Shown in pieces: positions 25,490-34,010 of a stretch of 50,376 nucleotides of DNA. Below the pieces are notes generated by a model, which had not been told where the DNA came from, ran no database searches, and saw nothing but the letters and a program-made list of their open reading frames with translations. Each line of letters begins with the position of its first letter. The stretch's first letter is position 1. Source of the DNA: JBBDNV01 sp040877415 (lineage in GTDB: Bacteria > Planctomycetota > Planctomycetia > Pirellulales > PALSA-1355); contig JBBDNV010000195.1 in the NCBI GenBank assembly GCA_040877415.1, forward strand, positions 1-50,376, in the 5' to 3' direction. Made by a program: the position numbers and the translations under genes.

Positions 25490-26827
25490 TCACGCTGCGG
25501 GGATGGAGGCGCGGCCGTTTTGGGGCAACTGGGTCGGCGAGGATTTCCCCTCCGCCGCGTCGGGGTCCGGGCGCGCGGCCTGCGCCACAATAAACAGTCC
25601 GAGGCAAAGGCCCAGCCCGATATTGCAGGCGGGGTTGTACAGGATCTCGTGCGTAAACGTCCCGCGAATCGCCCACAATAGAACCATCATCCGCATCATG
25701 GTCAAAGCTTGGCGCGCGGGATCATCTTTGCCGGCGAACTTCCTGCCGTTCGCGGGCTTGAGGGTCCACAACGTGTATCCAATTGCCAGCATGGCGGCTA
25801 AACAGATCAATCCGCTGCCGGCGGCCACGTGCCCATATACGTTGTGCGCGTCCAGAAAATTGATGTGGCTATAGTGACCGACGTTCGTGCGGCGGCCAAT
25901 TTCGAAGGGAAGTTTGTCGGGAGAGACGCCAATGATCGGATTCTCCAAGGCAATCCACGCGCAGGACCAAAGGATGGCAATTCGCAGCTCGTCCGATTGG
26001 GTGCCCTCGACCGTTTGTCTGATGCGCTCGTCGAAGACCTTCGTGCTCCCGAAATTGGACATCCAGAATACGATGGCTGCCGTGACCGCTCCCACGACGA
26101 GCATCCCGCGCCCTCGCCGGTCCCAGAACAACAGGAAACCGACCACCACGGCGCCCAGGTACCCCGAGCGGTTGGAGCTCATGAAAATCGCGGCCAGCGC
26201 CGGCAGCGTGCAGGCAACGAGGACCCACTTGATGACCACGGGCACGGTCTTCATGCGCGTGGCGATGTAGCCGGCCATCAGCATCGCCGGCAACGCGAAC
26301 AGCGAGTAGGAATTTTTGTTGGCTCCCTCCACCGGGTCGACGCCCGCATCGAGCGGGTCCTCCAGCCCGCGCATCGCCAAAATCGCGATGGCGATGCTGA
26401 GACCCAGCGCTCCGGCGACGAAATCGCCGCGCCGCCGAACCAGCAGAGCGCAGGTGAAGATCGTCAATACGCCCGAAAAAATCTTGACGGCCGCGCCCAG
26501 CGAAAGGCCGCCGCCACTGAGCACGGAAAAGGAATACATGGCGGCAAAGACCATGAGCGCCGACAGCACGCGAACCGGAAACTCCGTGACGCGAGCCAAT
26601 AACACGAGCGGAAACGCCAATGCCACCGGCACCAGGTACGGATGAACCGAAAGCCCAAACACGATGGGTCGAAACTCCAGGTACCCCGATCCCACTACCA
26701 GCAGGGATATGACGAACAGCAGGACCCCGGTCAACGACAACCCGGCAATCGACACCTTGCCGCGGCCGAGCGCACGGCTGGGCGCGGGCAACGCGGCAGT
26801 GGGGATCGACGTGGACTGGGTGCTCAT
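25490..26827 (-). CDS. O-antigen ligase/polymerase family membrane protein (Wzy/WaaL-like)
   Basis: 445 aa from the ATG at 26827 (MSTQSTSIPTAALP); the frame is open further upstream without protein character. About ten to twelve hydrophobic segments start at residue 29. A large periplasmic loop with ENPIIGVSPDKLPFEIG and HINFLDAHNVYGHVAAGSG matches the Wzy_C/O-antigen-ligase signature (G-x-G near a conserved H-N after LxxxxE-P). It would polymerise or ligate the repeat unit on the outer side of the inner membrane. No Wzz-type chain-length regulator is in the window. Confidence 0.88.
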   Translation of the reverse strand: MSTQSTSIPTAALPAPSRALGRGKVSIAGLSLTGVLLFVISLLVVGSGYLEFRPIVFGLSVHPYLVPVALAFPLVLLARVTEFPVRVLSALMVFAAMYSFSVLSGGGLSLGAAVKIFSGVLTIFTCALLVRRRGDFVAGALGLSIAIAILAMRGLEDPLDAGVDPVEGANKNSYSLFALPAMLMAGYIATRMKTVPVVIKWVLVACTLPALAAIFMSSNRSGYLGAVVVGFLLFWDRRGRGMLVVGAVTAAIVFWMSNFGSTKVFDERIRQTVEGTQSDELRIAILWSCAWIALENPIIGVSPDKLPFEIGRRTNVGHYSHINFLDAHNVYGHVAAGSGLICLAAMLAIGYTLWTLKPANGRKFAGKDDPARQALTMMRMMVLLWAIRGTFTHEILYNPACNIGLGLCLGLFIVAQAARPDPDAAEGKSSPTQLPQNGRASIPAA

Positions 26828-26892
26828 GGAAGGGCCTGCGATGTGTGCGGCGACGGCACGGTGTCGCATTCGGCCGAAACTGACCGTTATTT

Positions 26893-27960
26893 CTATTGTA
26901 GCATTTGCTTCGACTTCGTCGTCCCGTTTTGCCGGAGCCGATAGGTGCGTTCGGCAAGCTTTTGGCCGATGGGCCCCAGCGCCAACAAGAGCCTCAGGAT
27001 GCGCGCACGACGATTGCGTCGGACGTGCGTGGGGTAAGCGGCGCGTCCGAAATCCAGGATGCGCCGCGCGCGGACCCTGCCGTCGGTGGCCAGCGTGGCC
27101 AACCCGTGCCGAGCAACGTCGTATTCCACGAAGGCGTCGAGCACCTCGTCGCGCGACAGCCCCAGGCGCGCCAGCAGGCCCGAGTCCAGCTCGAGCGTCG
27201 ACACGTATTCGTCGACCATGTACTTCAGCGCGCTCATCGCCGATTCCTGCGACTTCTGGTTGGTCGCGTGCACGCGATAGGCAAACAACGGACGGTCGAC
27301 GAAGTAGGCCGATTCGGCAACGCTCAAGAGCTTCCAGTGAAACGCCTTGTCCGGGTTCATGAGTCGATTGCCGCCATAGCCTTCGACGGCGTCGTACAGC
27401 GCGCGGCTGTAACACGTGGCGGCGAAATTGAACGGGTTCTTCATTCTCAAAAGGCAGCGCCGCAATAATTCCTCGCCGCTGACCCGGTACGTCGGACCGC
27501 CGGCCAGTTTCTCCAGCTCGGGGACCCGATCCGCCGCGGTCCACAACTCGGGGTGAGGACCGTCTCGGCCGACCGGCTCATCGTTCGAGGAGATCACGTT
27601 CCAGGTCGCGCTGATGACGACACCTCGCTCGGGGCCGGACACCCGGCCGAGCAGCGCTTGATAGGTTGCCAGCGCGTCGGGAAGAATCAAATCATCCGAC
27701 GACAGCATGATCATATAGTCGCCGTCGGCCATCCGCGCCGCCCGGTCTAGGTTCGCGGAGAAGCCCACGTTGAGGGCGTTTACGCGAACGCGAATCCGCG
27801 GATCCTGAAAACCGCGGGCGACGTTCAACGAGCCGTCCGTGCTGGCGTTGTCGGACACCAGGATTTCCAAGTCCACGTTCTCTTGGTCGAGAACGCTCCG
27901 GATCGTTCTTCCCAGGTAAAGCTCGTAATTGTAGTTCGGAATGCAGATCGAGAACTTCAT
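26893..27960 (-). CDS. family 2 glycosyltransferase
   Basis: 355 aa, soluble GT-A glycosyltransferase. Motifs: MKFSICIPNYNYELYLGRTI at the N-terminus, EILVSDNASTDGS (nucleotide binding), and YMIMLSSDDLILPDAL (DxD-like metal site). The region after residue 200 (FNFAATCYSRALYDAVEGYGG and HWKLLSVAESAYFVDRPLF) has the pattern of abequosyl/rhamnosyl-type GT2 enzymes. It transfers one sugar in assembly of the repeat. Two bases separate it from the preceding stop. Confidence 0.92.
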   Translation of the reverse strand: MKFSICIPNYNYELYLGRTIRSVLDQENVDLEILVSDNASTDGSLNVARGFQDPRIRVRVNALNVGFSANLDRAARMADGDYMIMLSSDDLILPDALATYQALLGRVSGPERGVVISATWNVISSNDEPVGRDGPHPELWTAADRVPELEKLAGGPTYRVSGEELLRRCLLRMKNPFNFAATCYSRALYDAVEGYGGNRLMNPDKAFHWKLLSVAESAYFVDRPLFAYRVHATNQKSQESAMSALKYMVDEYVSTLELDSGLLARLGLSRDEVLDAFVEYDVARHGLATLATDGRVRARRILDFGRAAYPTHVRRNRRARILRLLLALGPIGQKLAERTYRLRQNGTTKSKQMLQ

Positions 27961-27962
27961 GC

Positions 27963-29801
27963 CTAGGTCAGTCGCCTCCGCCGCAGCCGCAGTCCGCGCA
28001 GGATGCGAACCCGGCCGTCGATCACTTCATACTCATTGTCGAGATTATACGTGTGCGTGCCCAGGTTGCGCGGCAGCCAGTCGGGTCGAATGGTGCCGAT
28101 CGGGGTTTCGCGATACTCGGATTCGTCCAATCTCTCGACGCGATAAAAATTGACCTGGTGCCCGTAAACTTTCGCCCCGTCCTGGCCGGTTCGTATCAAT
28201 TGACCGTCGCTCTCGAACAGCGCACCCGCCGGGCGGGCTCCCTGGATCGATGTCACGACCGGATTCTGACGATGCGGTCGCCAGGGTCCGAACGGCTCGT
28301 CCGACCAGTAGACGTGCAACTCGTCGGACGACATGGCTCCTTCCATGGCGACGCCGGAAAACAGCCAATACCGGTCATGGTAGTGCAGCCAGGTGGTGTC
28401 CACGCAGTTGATGCCGTCGATCAAGACGCGATCCAGCGTCCACCCGTCCGGGAATCTCTCGGCGCGCCACAGCTCGATCCGCCGCCGGGACCGCGTCTCG
28501 GGAATCATGTACATCTGAGCGTCGTGCTCGAATACGCAAGGATAGGACAAATGGCAATCGCCCACCAGCGCGACGCGCGGTTCTGAGGGACGCCCCTTTT
28601 GATCGAGCTCGATCCAGGAGATGACGCCGCGCTTACTGGCATATTCGAAATCTTCGAAAAAGATGAAATGCCGGTCCCGATGGCGGACGAGGAACGGGTC
28701 GGCGTAAAAGTAGCCGCGCGGCGGGCGCAAGAGCCGAAAAGGCTGGCCCTCGTCGAACGCCTCGAAAACCGGCCGCCGCGGCCGGCGCCGCCAGGCGATC
28801 GACCATTGTTCCTCGGTCACCAGCTCCAGCCAGGCGCGGCCCACGAAGCGCGCGAAAAGCCGGAACAGAAACTTCAGCATGACGAACGTTCGCGGATCGC
28901 GGTAGATCGGTTTGGTGTACCGCGCCTGTTCTCGATACGTGTCGAGCTCGCACAGGGCCGGCCAACCGGCCGCGTGCAGGTGCCGCAATCGCAGCATGAC
29001 GCTGGCCGTCGCCTTCCAGTAGTTCCGATTTTGATTCAAGTACAGCGAATAGAAATTGGTTTTCTCCGACGTTCGGTAGATCACCTTACCGCCGTCGAGC
29101 TCGTCGGTGAGGATTTGCAGCGTCACGCCGCAAACCTGGTTCGACTCGTACATCTCCCAAAACATCGCGGGCGTGCCGCGATACTCGCGGTTGTCGCCAT
29201 GATGAAACGACCAGACGCCGTGACGGGCCGACTCCAAAATCGGTCCGCGGATGATGCCGAAACCGAAGCGAAGCATGACGTCCAACTGTTGATTGCCGAT
29301 CCACTCGAGGCTGGCGGCATCAAAACGGTCGGTATTCCGCCGGCGCAAGGGCACGACTTCCAGCACGTCGGCCGCCCTAACGAGCGGCCGCAGGTCGACC
29401 GGATCGAACGCGTCGGAGCGAATCTTGAACAAGCGCCGAAAGAACCAGCGGTCGCAGCGGCGATATGCGGAAAACAACAGGTGCCCAAGCCGTTTGTGCA
29501 AACCCCGCCAGCGCGGCGGAGATTCGGCCCGATTGATGATGACGGCCACCACCTGCGCCACGTCGCTCTGCTCGATGTCGTCGATGATCCTGGCGACCCA
29601 AGCCCGATCGGTCCAGCCATCGAGCATCACCCCGACGCGCAGGCGGGCGGCCCGGCCGGCCGCGCGGCCCGAATCGCCCTCGGTTGCCGTCGATCGCGCA
29701 GGGCAAGTCTCAGAATCTCCCATCCGGGCAACCGCCTCAGAGGCCATCGAATGGGCGATCTCGTCGGACGGCACGGCTTTGTCGCTCTTGGTCACTGCCA
29801 T
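27963..29801 (-). CDS. formyltransferase-like domain fused to a GINT1/GH43-like beta-propeller
   Basis: 612 aa from ATG 29801, which shares its A with the TGA of the previous gene (TGATG); a TTG directly before is possible. Residues about 55-245 resemble the N10-formyl-THF transferase fold: GVWSFHHGDNREYRGTPAMFW and CGVTLQILTDELDGGKVIY. The canonical Asn of the N-x-H pair is Ser here (S-F-H), the His and the final Asp are kept. Residues about 335-600 form a five-bladed propeller pattern (GYFYADPFLVRH, SYPCVFEHDAQMYMIPE), related to the N-terminal domain of plant GINT1 and to GH43/32 folds. N-formylation of an amino sugar is one reading; a glycosyltransferase role is another. Confidence 0.82.
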   Translation of the reverse strand: MAVTKSDKAVPSDEIAHSMASEAVARMGDSETCPARSTATEGDSGRAAGRAARLRVGVMLDGWTDRAWVARIIDDIEQSDVAQVVAVIINRAESPPRWRGLHKRLGHLLFSAYRRCDRWFFRRLFKIRSDAFDPVDLRPLVRAADVLEVVPLRRRNTDRFDAASLEWIGNQQLDVMLRFGFGIIRGPILESARHGVWSFHHGDNREYRGTPAMFWEMYESNQVCGVTLQILTDELDGGKVIYRTSEKTNFYSLYLNQNRNYWKATASVMLRLRHLHAAGWPALCELDTYREQARYTKPIYRDPRTFVMLKFLFRLFARFVGRAWLELVTEEQWSIAWRRRPRRPVFEAFDEGQPFRLLRPPRGYFYADPFLVRHRDRHFIFFEDFEYASKRGVISWIELDQKGRPSEPRVALVGDCHLSYPCVFEHDAQMYMIPETRSRRRIELWRAERFPDGWTLDRVLIDGINCVDTTWLHYHDRYWLFSGVAMEGAMSSDELHVYWSDEPFGPWRPHRQNPVVTSIQGARPAGALFESDGQLIRTGQDGAKVYGHQVNFYRVERLDESEYRETPIGTIRPDWLPRNLGTHTYNLDNEYEVIDGRVRILRGLRLRRRRLT

Positions 29802-31087
29802 CAATCTTGGGAATGAGAACCGATCGCCGGCGTATCGGCGGACAAGGGCCGCTCGTCGTCCGAGCCGCGGCGGACCATCGCGCCCAGGGGTCGGCTCATG
29901 GCCTGCTGGTAGACGCGCAGGATGCCGGCCACGCAGGCTTCCAACGAATATTTTTCCAGGGCGCGGCGGCGACCGGCGGCGCCCAGCTCGGCCCTCAATT
30001 GCCGGTCGCGGGCCAGTTGCTCGATGCGCGCAGCCAAAGCGGCCGCGTTGCCGGCCTCGGCCACGAACCCCGTCCGGCCGTCATCGATGATTTCGGCAAC
30101 GCCACCTCCGCGGGCACCCACTACGGGCAGGGCCGCCGCCATCGCTTCGACCACCACGCGCCCGAACGATTCGTTATCGGCCGGGTGGACCAGGATGTCG
30201 ATTTGCGACATGATTTCGGCCGGATCGGCGACATGGCCGGGCCAGACGAAACGGTTGGCCAGCCGGGAGCGCACGAGTTGCGCGTGCAAGGCATCCACGT
30301 AGTGTTCGCCCTTTGTCGTGCCGCCGTGCGAGGGATCGTGTCCGTAGATGCGCCACTCGATCGGCAGCGATCGGTCGACGCGCGCCGCCGCGTCGATAAA
30401 CAACGCGTGCTTCTTCGTGCGGCTCGTCAAATTGCCGACCATCGCCACCACCACGCGGCCGGGCTCGGCCGTAGTCGATCTCGGAAGAAAGCGGCCGATG
30501 TCGATGCCGTTGGGGACGACTTCCAGGATGTCGCCCGCGACCCACGAGCGAACCGTTGCGGCGCTGGTATGCGAATTGGCCACCAATTTCGAGCAGTGCG
30601 CGGCCATGTACCGGCCGAACGAAGGGCCTTCGTGCGGCAGCCGAAACGGATTGCCGGGACCCACTAGTTCGCGCAGGTGCCAGACGTGCGGCAATCCCAG
30701 CCGGCGGGCGGCGAGCCCTCCTTCGGGCGTCAGGATCGTGTTGGTGTGAATCAGATCGGCGTTCCAGCGAACCGCGCTGGCGGCGACGCGCGCCGCCGAG
30801 CCGAGCGACCAGCCGGTGACGATGATCTGCTTGGCTTCCGACAGCGGACGCCGCCAGAGCGGAATGCGGATCTTGCGGTTCCACCAGTACAGTCGCGTAA
30901 ACAGCACGTCGCCGCCGACGGCGTCACGCAGCCGCGCGCGCTCCTCGGGCGTTCCCCCATCGTTCGAGACGGCGCAGGAAGTGATGCCTTCGGCCGCCAT
31001 GGCCTCGATCAACGAAAGCACGCTGAGCGCCGCCCCGCCACCGGCGCCGTTGAGCACGTGCAAGACTCGCCGCGGACGTTCCATCAT
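29801..31087 (-). CDS. family 4 glycosyltransferase
   Basis: 428 aa. The start ATG at 31087 overlaps the previous stop as ATGA; the open frame beyond is a shadow. GT-B fold: N-terminal VLHVLNGAGGGAALSVLSLI (glycine-rich acceptor loop), DLIHTNTILTPEGG, HVWHLRELVGPG, then the donor domain with VVPNGIDIGRF, VVVAMVGNLTSRTKKH, and the signature ADNESFGRVVVEAMAAALPV (E-x7-E). Likely a retaining transferase for the repeat unit. The C-terminal 30 residues are charged and not part of the fold. Confidence 0.93.
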   Translation of the reverse strand: MMERPRRVLHVLNGAGGGAALSVLSLIEAMAAEGITSCAVSNDGGTPEERARLRDAVGGDVLFTRLYWWNRKIRIPLWRRPLSEAKQIIVTGWSLGSAARVAASAVRWNADLIHTNTILTPEGGLAARRLGLPHVWHLRELVGPGNPFRLPHEGPSFGRYMAAHCSKLVANSHTSAATVRSWVAGDILEVVPNGIDIGRFLPRSTTAEPGRVVVAMVGNLTSRTKKHALFIDAAARVDRSLPIEWRIYGHDPSHGGTTKGEHYVDALHAQLVRSRLANRFVWPGHVADPAEIMSQIDILVHPADNESFGRVVVEAMAAALPVVGARGGGVAEIIDDGRTGFVAEAGNAAALAARIEQLARDRQLRAELGAAGRRRALEKYSLEACVAGILRVYQQAMSRPLGAMVRRGSDDERPLSADTPAIGSHSQD

Positions 31088-31815
31088 TCGAGCTGGCGCG
31101 GGTATTCGCGCTCGAAACGGGCCAGGTCCTCGGGCGTCCCCAAAACCCAGACGTGATCGACCGGGTTGGCGCGAACGTCGGCCCCCTGTGCAATCATGCG
31201 GTTGTACACCGGTGCCACGTAGAATTCGCGGTTCGACCGGTCGCCGGCCGCGATCATGGCCTCGGCGTGCCGCACGAAATCGCCGCCGCGGCGAAAGTAG
31301 TATAGACCGGTCGTCGCCCATTCGGAGATGCGCCGCTTTTCGGCCGTTTCCAGCACGCGGCGCTCGTTGTCGATGCGGGCAAAGCTCCATGTGTCGCCCG
31401 GGGCGCGAAACACATCCAGCACGCCGTCCACCCGCGGGGAGAGCGACGCCAACGCCTGGCCCAACGTCGTGCGACAATACGTATCGGCATTAAAGATCAA
31501 AAGCGGCTCGTCGTCGTCGATCAACTCGCGCGCCGCCAGCACGGTGCAGGCCTGGCCTTCGGTGACCTGGTCAAGCGCAACGATCGCCGGATCGAACTGG
31601 GCGTAGCGCGCCCGGATATCACGTTCCAACGCCCGATCCGACAAATGTTCGGCAAGGCAAATGAAGATCAATCGCCGCGCGAGCACGAGCGGCAATCCGT
31701 CGGTGGCCCAGGCATACATCGGTTTTCCACGCACGTCGATCAACGGCTTGGGCGTGGTGATGCCGATCTGGGCGAAGCGGCTTCCGCGGCCGGCCATCGG
31801 CATGACGATGTTCAT
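31084..31815 (-). CDS. sugar-1-phosphate (or related) nucleotidyltransferase, BcE-like
   Basis: 243 aa. The N-terminal signature MNIVMPMAGRGSRFAQIGIT followed by TPKPLIDVRGKPM is the G-x-G-x-R-F..KP loop of NTP transferases. LIFNADTYCRTT gives the metal-binding Asp. The C-terminal half (GLYYFRRGGDF, NREFYVAPVYNRMIAQG) fits the small GT-A nucleotidyltransferase group annotated as GT2_BcE_like. It activates a phosphorylated group as an NDP derivative; the substrate is unknown. It sits next to a HAD phosphatase and a nucleotidyltransferase-kinase fusion, suggesting one activation pathway. Confidence 0.87.
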   Translation of the reverse strand: MNIVMPMAGRGSRFAQIGITTPKPLIDVRGKPMYAWATDGLPLVLARRLIFICLAEHLSDRALERDIRARYAQFDPAIVALDQVTEGQACTVLAARELIDDDEPLLIFNADTYCRTTLGQALASLSPRVDGVLDVFRAPGDTWSFARIDNERRVLETAEKRRISEWATTGLYYFRRGGDFVRHAEAMIAAGDRSNREFYVAPVYNRMIAQGADVRANPVDHVWVLGTPEDLARFEREYPRQLE

Positions 31816-31820
31816 GGCGG

Positions 31821-32219
31821 TTACCCGTTTTCACCATCGGATGGGGCGGCCTTTTGCTCTTCGGTGCTAAGCGGCAGGGTCGATCCGTCGCCCGCGATCC
31901 GTGCCCACGACTCGAACCGCACCGCGTTGTCGTCGATGTACACCTGGGCGTGCGGCTTGCCGAAGTGGATCTCGTCGTACTCGATGTTGTGTTTCTTGAG
32001 CCAGTCGAGCGTCACGGCTCCCTGCCGCGCCACCGCCATGCCCACGTTGCCCTGGCAGGTCTTCATGTGCCGCGCCGTGCAGATGATGATGTAATGCCCG
32101 GCCGCCTTCAACTGCCGCAGCTTTTCGACGGCGCCTGGCACGGGCTGCAAGTCGGCATACGGTTGCCCCGGCTCGCGGAGCCCGCAGATGACGCCGTCCA
32201 AATCGATACAAATCCGCAT
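31821..32219 (-). CDS. HAD-superfamily phosphatase, capsule-biosynthesis type
   Basis: 132 aa. Motif I MRICIDLDGVI (nucleophile Asp6, acid/base Asp8), motif II IIICTARHM, and motif IV IDDNAVRF with the acidic metal site. The absence of a large cap domain and the DLDGVI..PVPGAVEKLRQL pattern fit small HAD phosphatases found in capsule loci. It would dephosphorylate a phospho-sugar or polyol intermediate between kinase and nucleotidyltransferase steps. Nine bases separate it from the fusion gene. The last 20 residues are acidic and disordered-looking. Confidence 0.85.
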   Translation of the reverse strand: MRICIDLDGVICGLREPGQPYADLQPVPGAVEKLRQLKAAGHYIIICTARHMKTCQGNVGMAVARQGAVTLDWLKKHNIEYDEIHFGKPHAQVYIDDNAVRFESWARIAGDGSTLPLSTEEQKAAPSDGENG

Positions 32220-32228
32220 CGGCAGTCG

Positions 32229-34010
32229 TCACACCTTCTGTTTAGCGCAGGCCGGCGAAAACACTTCGCCCAGCAGTTCCAACGCCCGGGCGTACATCGC
32301 CATTTGCCGCTGGGGCGCGTCGTAGTGCAAGGCGGGCATGCTGGCGAACAACAAGCCGGTAATGAGCAGGATTTCCCGCCGATCGAACCGCCCGAAAAAC
32401 ACTTTCTCGAACCGCTGTTGAATTTGGGCGTGCTGCGGCCGCGAGCGAATCTGAAGGCTCACGCGCGGCCCGTCGATCGCCACGTGGAACAGGTCGTTGG
32501 TAATAAAATCGTAGAGACCGTAAATCGAATGATACAACTTCGCCACGTCGTAGCGCGGGTCGCCGTAGATGCCGGCAGTTCCAAAGCTGCCGCGCGGATC
32601 CACCAGCTTGCAAACGCGAGAGCGCAGATCGTAGAGAATGTTCGACAGGCAAAGATCGCCGTGCACCACCGATCCCTCGACGTTTTCGGCCAGGCGTTCG
32701 ACCTCGCGCTCCAGCCGGTCCCAGAGAGCCGGAATGTTGGGCACCTGGCGGCCATTGACCGTCACCTCGCCCGAGTTCCGTACCAGCGCCAACAATTCCG
32801 GCGGCCCGTCCAGGTTCTCCAGCCGCTGGCGGGTCTTGCCCAGGTACATTTCCCGGAGCACGCCCGAGGCCAACGGCCGGCGTTGCCGCATGAATCCCTG
32901 CAGCAGAATCTCGCGCAGGTGCACGAAGACCTGCTCCCAGATACCCGGATCGACGTTTTCGAATACGAACACCTCGGCCAGCGTGGGATAGCCGTAATAT
33001 TCGAGCGTCAGCCAGGGGTCCTGCCAGTCGGTGGAATAGCCGATCACGCGCGGAAAAAGCACGACCAGCTCGGGCGGCAGCAGGCGCAAGTAGTTGATCT
33101 CGTCGAGAAACTTTTCGACGTAGCGGCTGCGCTTGGTGACCGTTCCCATCACGCTGTCGATCGACAGGTCGTTGAATTCCCGCTTTTGCAACAACGTGCG
33201 ATGCGAGCTGGCCTGGCGGTCGGGATTGCCGCAGTCGAGCCAGTCGCCGGCGCGAACGGCGCGAATCGGCCCCGCGGCCTTGACGTTTTGCAGAATCGCG
33301 GCCAACTCGGTGCGGCGGGCGAGCCGTTCGCTCTCGGCCACGGCGTTTCGGGCCGCGATGCGCAGCTCCGAGAGTTTCGGAAAGAAGTACACGCCAATCA
33401 ACGCCTGGAGCGGCTCGGGTAAATCGGGCTGCTTGTCGCGCAACTGGGTGACCAGGCCCTGGGGGCTCGATTCGGCGATGCACCAGCGATACGAATCCTC
33501 GACGTTTTCGACCAGCACGGCCGCTTCGTCGCGCAGCAGGATCTCGGGCTCGGCGAATTGAAAATGCGTGTCGCCCAAGACGACCAAAGCCGAAGTGCCA
33601 CGGGCTTGCTCGGCCAGCTCGAGCACCGTGCGTCCTACGCCGCCGTCGGTCGAAGGGACGATGAACGAGATTTCACAATCCTGGCCGAACGTGCATTCGA
33701 CGAAATCCTCGACGAACATGCCGCGCCGAGCCACGGCGATGACGAAGCGCGTCAGCCCCAATGAGCGCAGGTAGCTGAGCGTCCAGTGGATCACCGGCCG
33801 GCCGGCCACCGGGACCATGGCGGGGCAGCCGATGTTCGAAAGGGCCATCACGCCTTCGGCCACGCGGCCCGCGGCCGGAATCAGCACCACGGTGTCGGCC
33901 AACCGAGCCAGCTCGGCGGCGCTTCCCCGCGGCGGCCCATTCCATTCGTTCTGTTTGTTCTGCGGTCCGTTCAAACTACTTGGTCGCTTCCTCGGCACGT
34001 TCGGGTACAT
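32229..34010 (-). CDS. nucleotidyltransferase-kinase fusion (NTP transferase + APH/choline-kinase fold)
   Basis: 593 aa from the ATG at 34010, overlapping the upstream gene by 35 bp; a TTG at 33974 just after that stop is the alternative. The N-terminal domain (about 40-265) has VVLIPAAGRVAEG, PVAGRPVIHWTL and LVVLGDTHF. It is an NTP-transferase-like domain, though the loop lacks the usual G-x-G-x-R form. The C-terminal domain (about 290-585) is an aminoglycoside/choline kinase fold: VVHGDLCLSNILYD with the catalytic Asp and Asn, and CKLVDPRGSFG with the metal Asp. A single protein may thus phosphorylate and nucleotide-activate a group, as separate LicA/LicC do for choline. Confidence 0.85.
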   Translation of the reverse strand: MYPNVPRKRPSSLNGPQNKQNEWNGPPRGSAAELARLADTVVLIPAAGRVAEGVMALSNIGCPAMVPVAGRPVIHWTLSYLRSLGLTRFVIAVARRGMFVEDFVECTFGQDCEISFIVPSTDGGVGRTVLELAEQARGTSALVVLGDTHFQFAEPEILLRDEAAVLVENVEDSYRWCIAESSPQGLVTQLRDKQPDLPEPLQALIGVYFFPKLSELRIAARNAVAESERLARRTELAAILQNVKAAGPIRAVRAGDWLDCGNPDRQASSHRTLLQKREFNDLSIDSVMGTVTKRSRYVEKFLDEINYLRLLPPELVVLFPRVIGYSTDWQDPWLTLEYYGYPTLAEVFVFENVDPGIWEQVFVHLREILLQGFMRQRRPLASGVLREMYLGKTRQRLENLDGPPELLALVRNSGEVTVNGRQVPNIPALWDRLEREVERLAENVEGSVVHGDLCLSNILYDLRSRVCKLVDPRGSFGTAGIYGDPRYDVAKLYHSIYGLYDFITNDLFHVAIDGPRVSLQIRSRPQHAQIQQRFEKVFFGRFDRREILLITGLLFASMPALHYDAPQRQMAMYARALELLGEVFSPACAKQKV

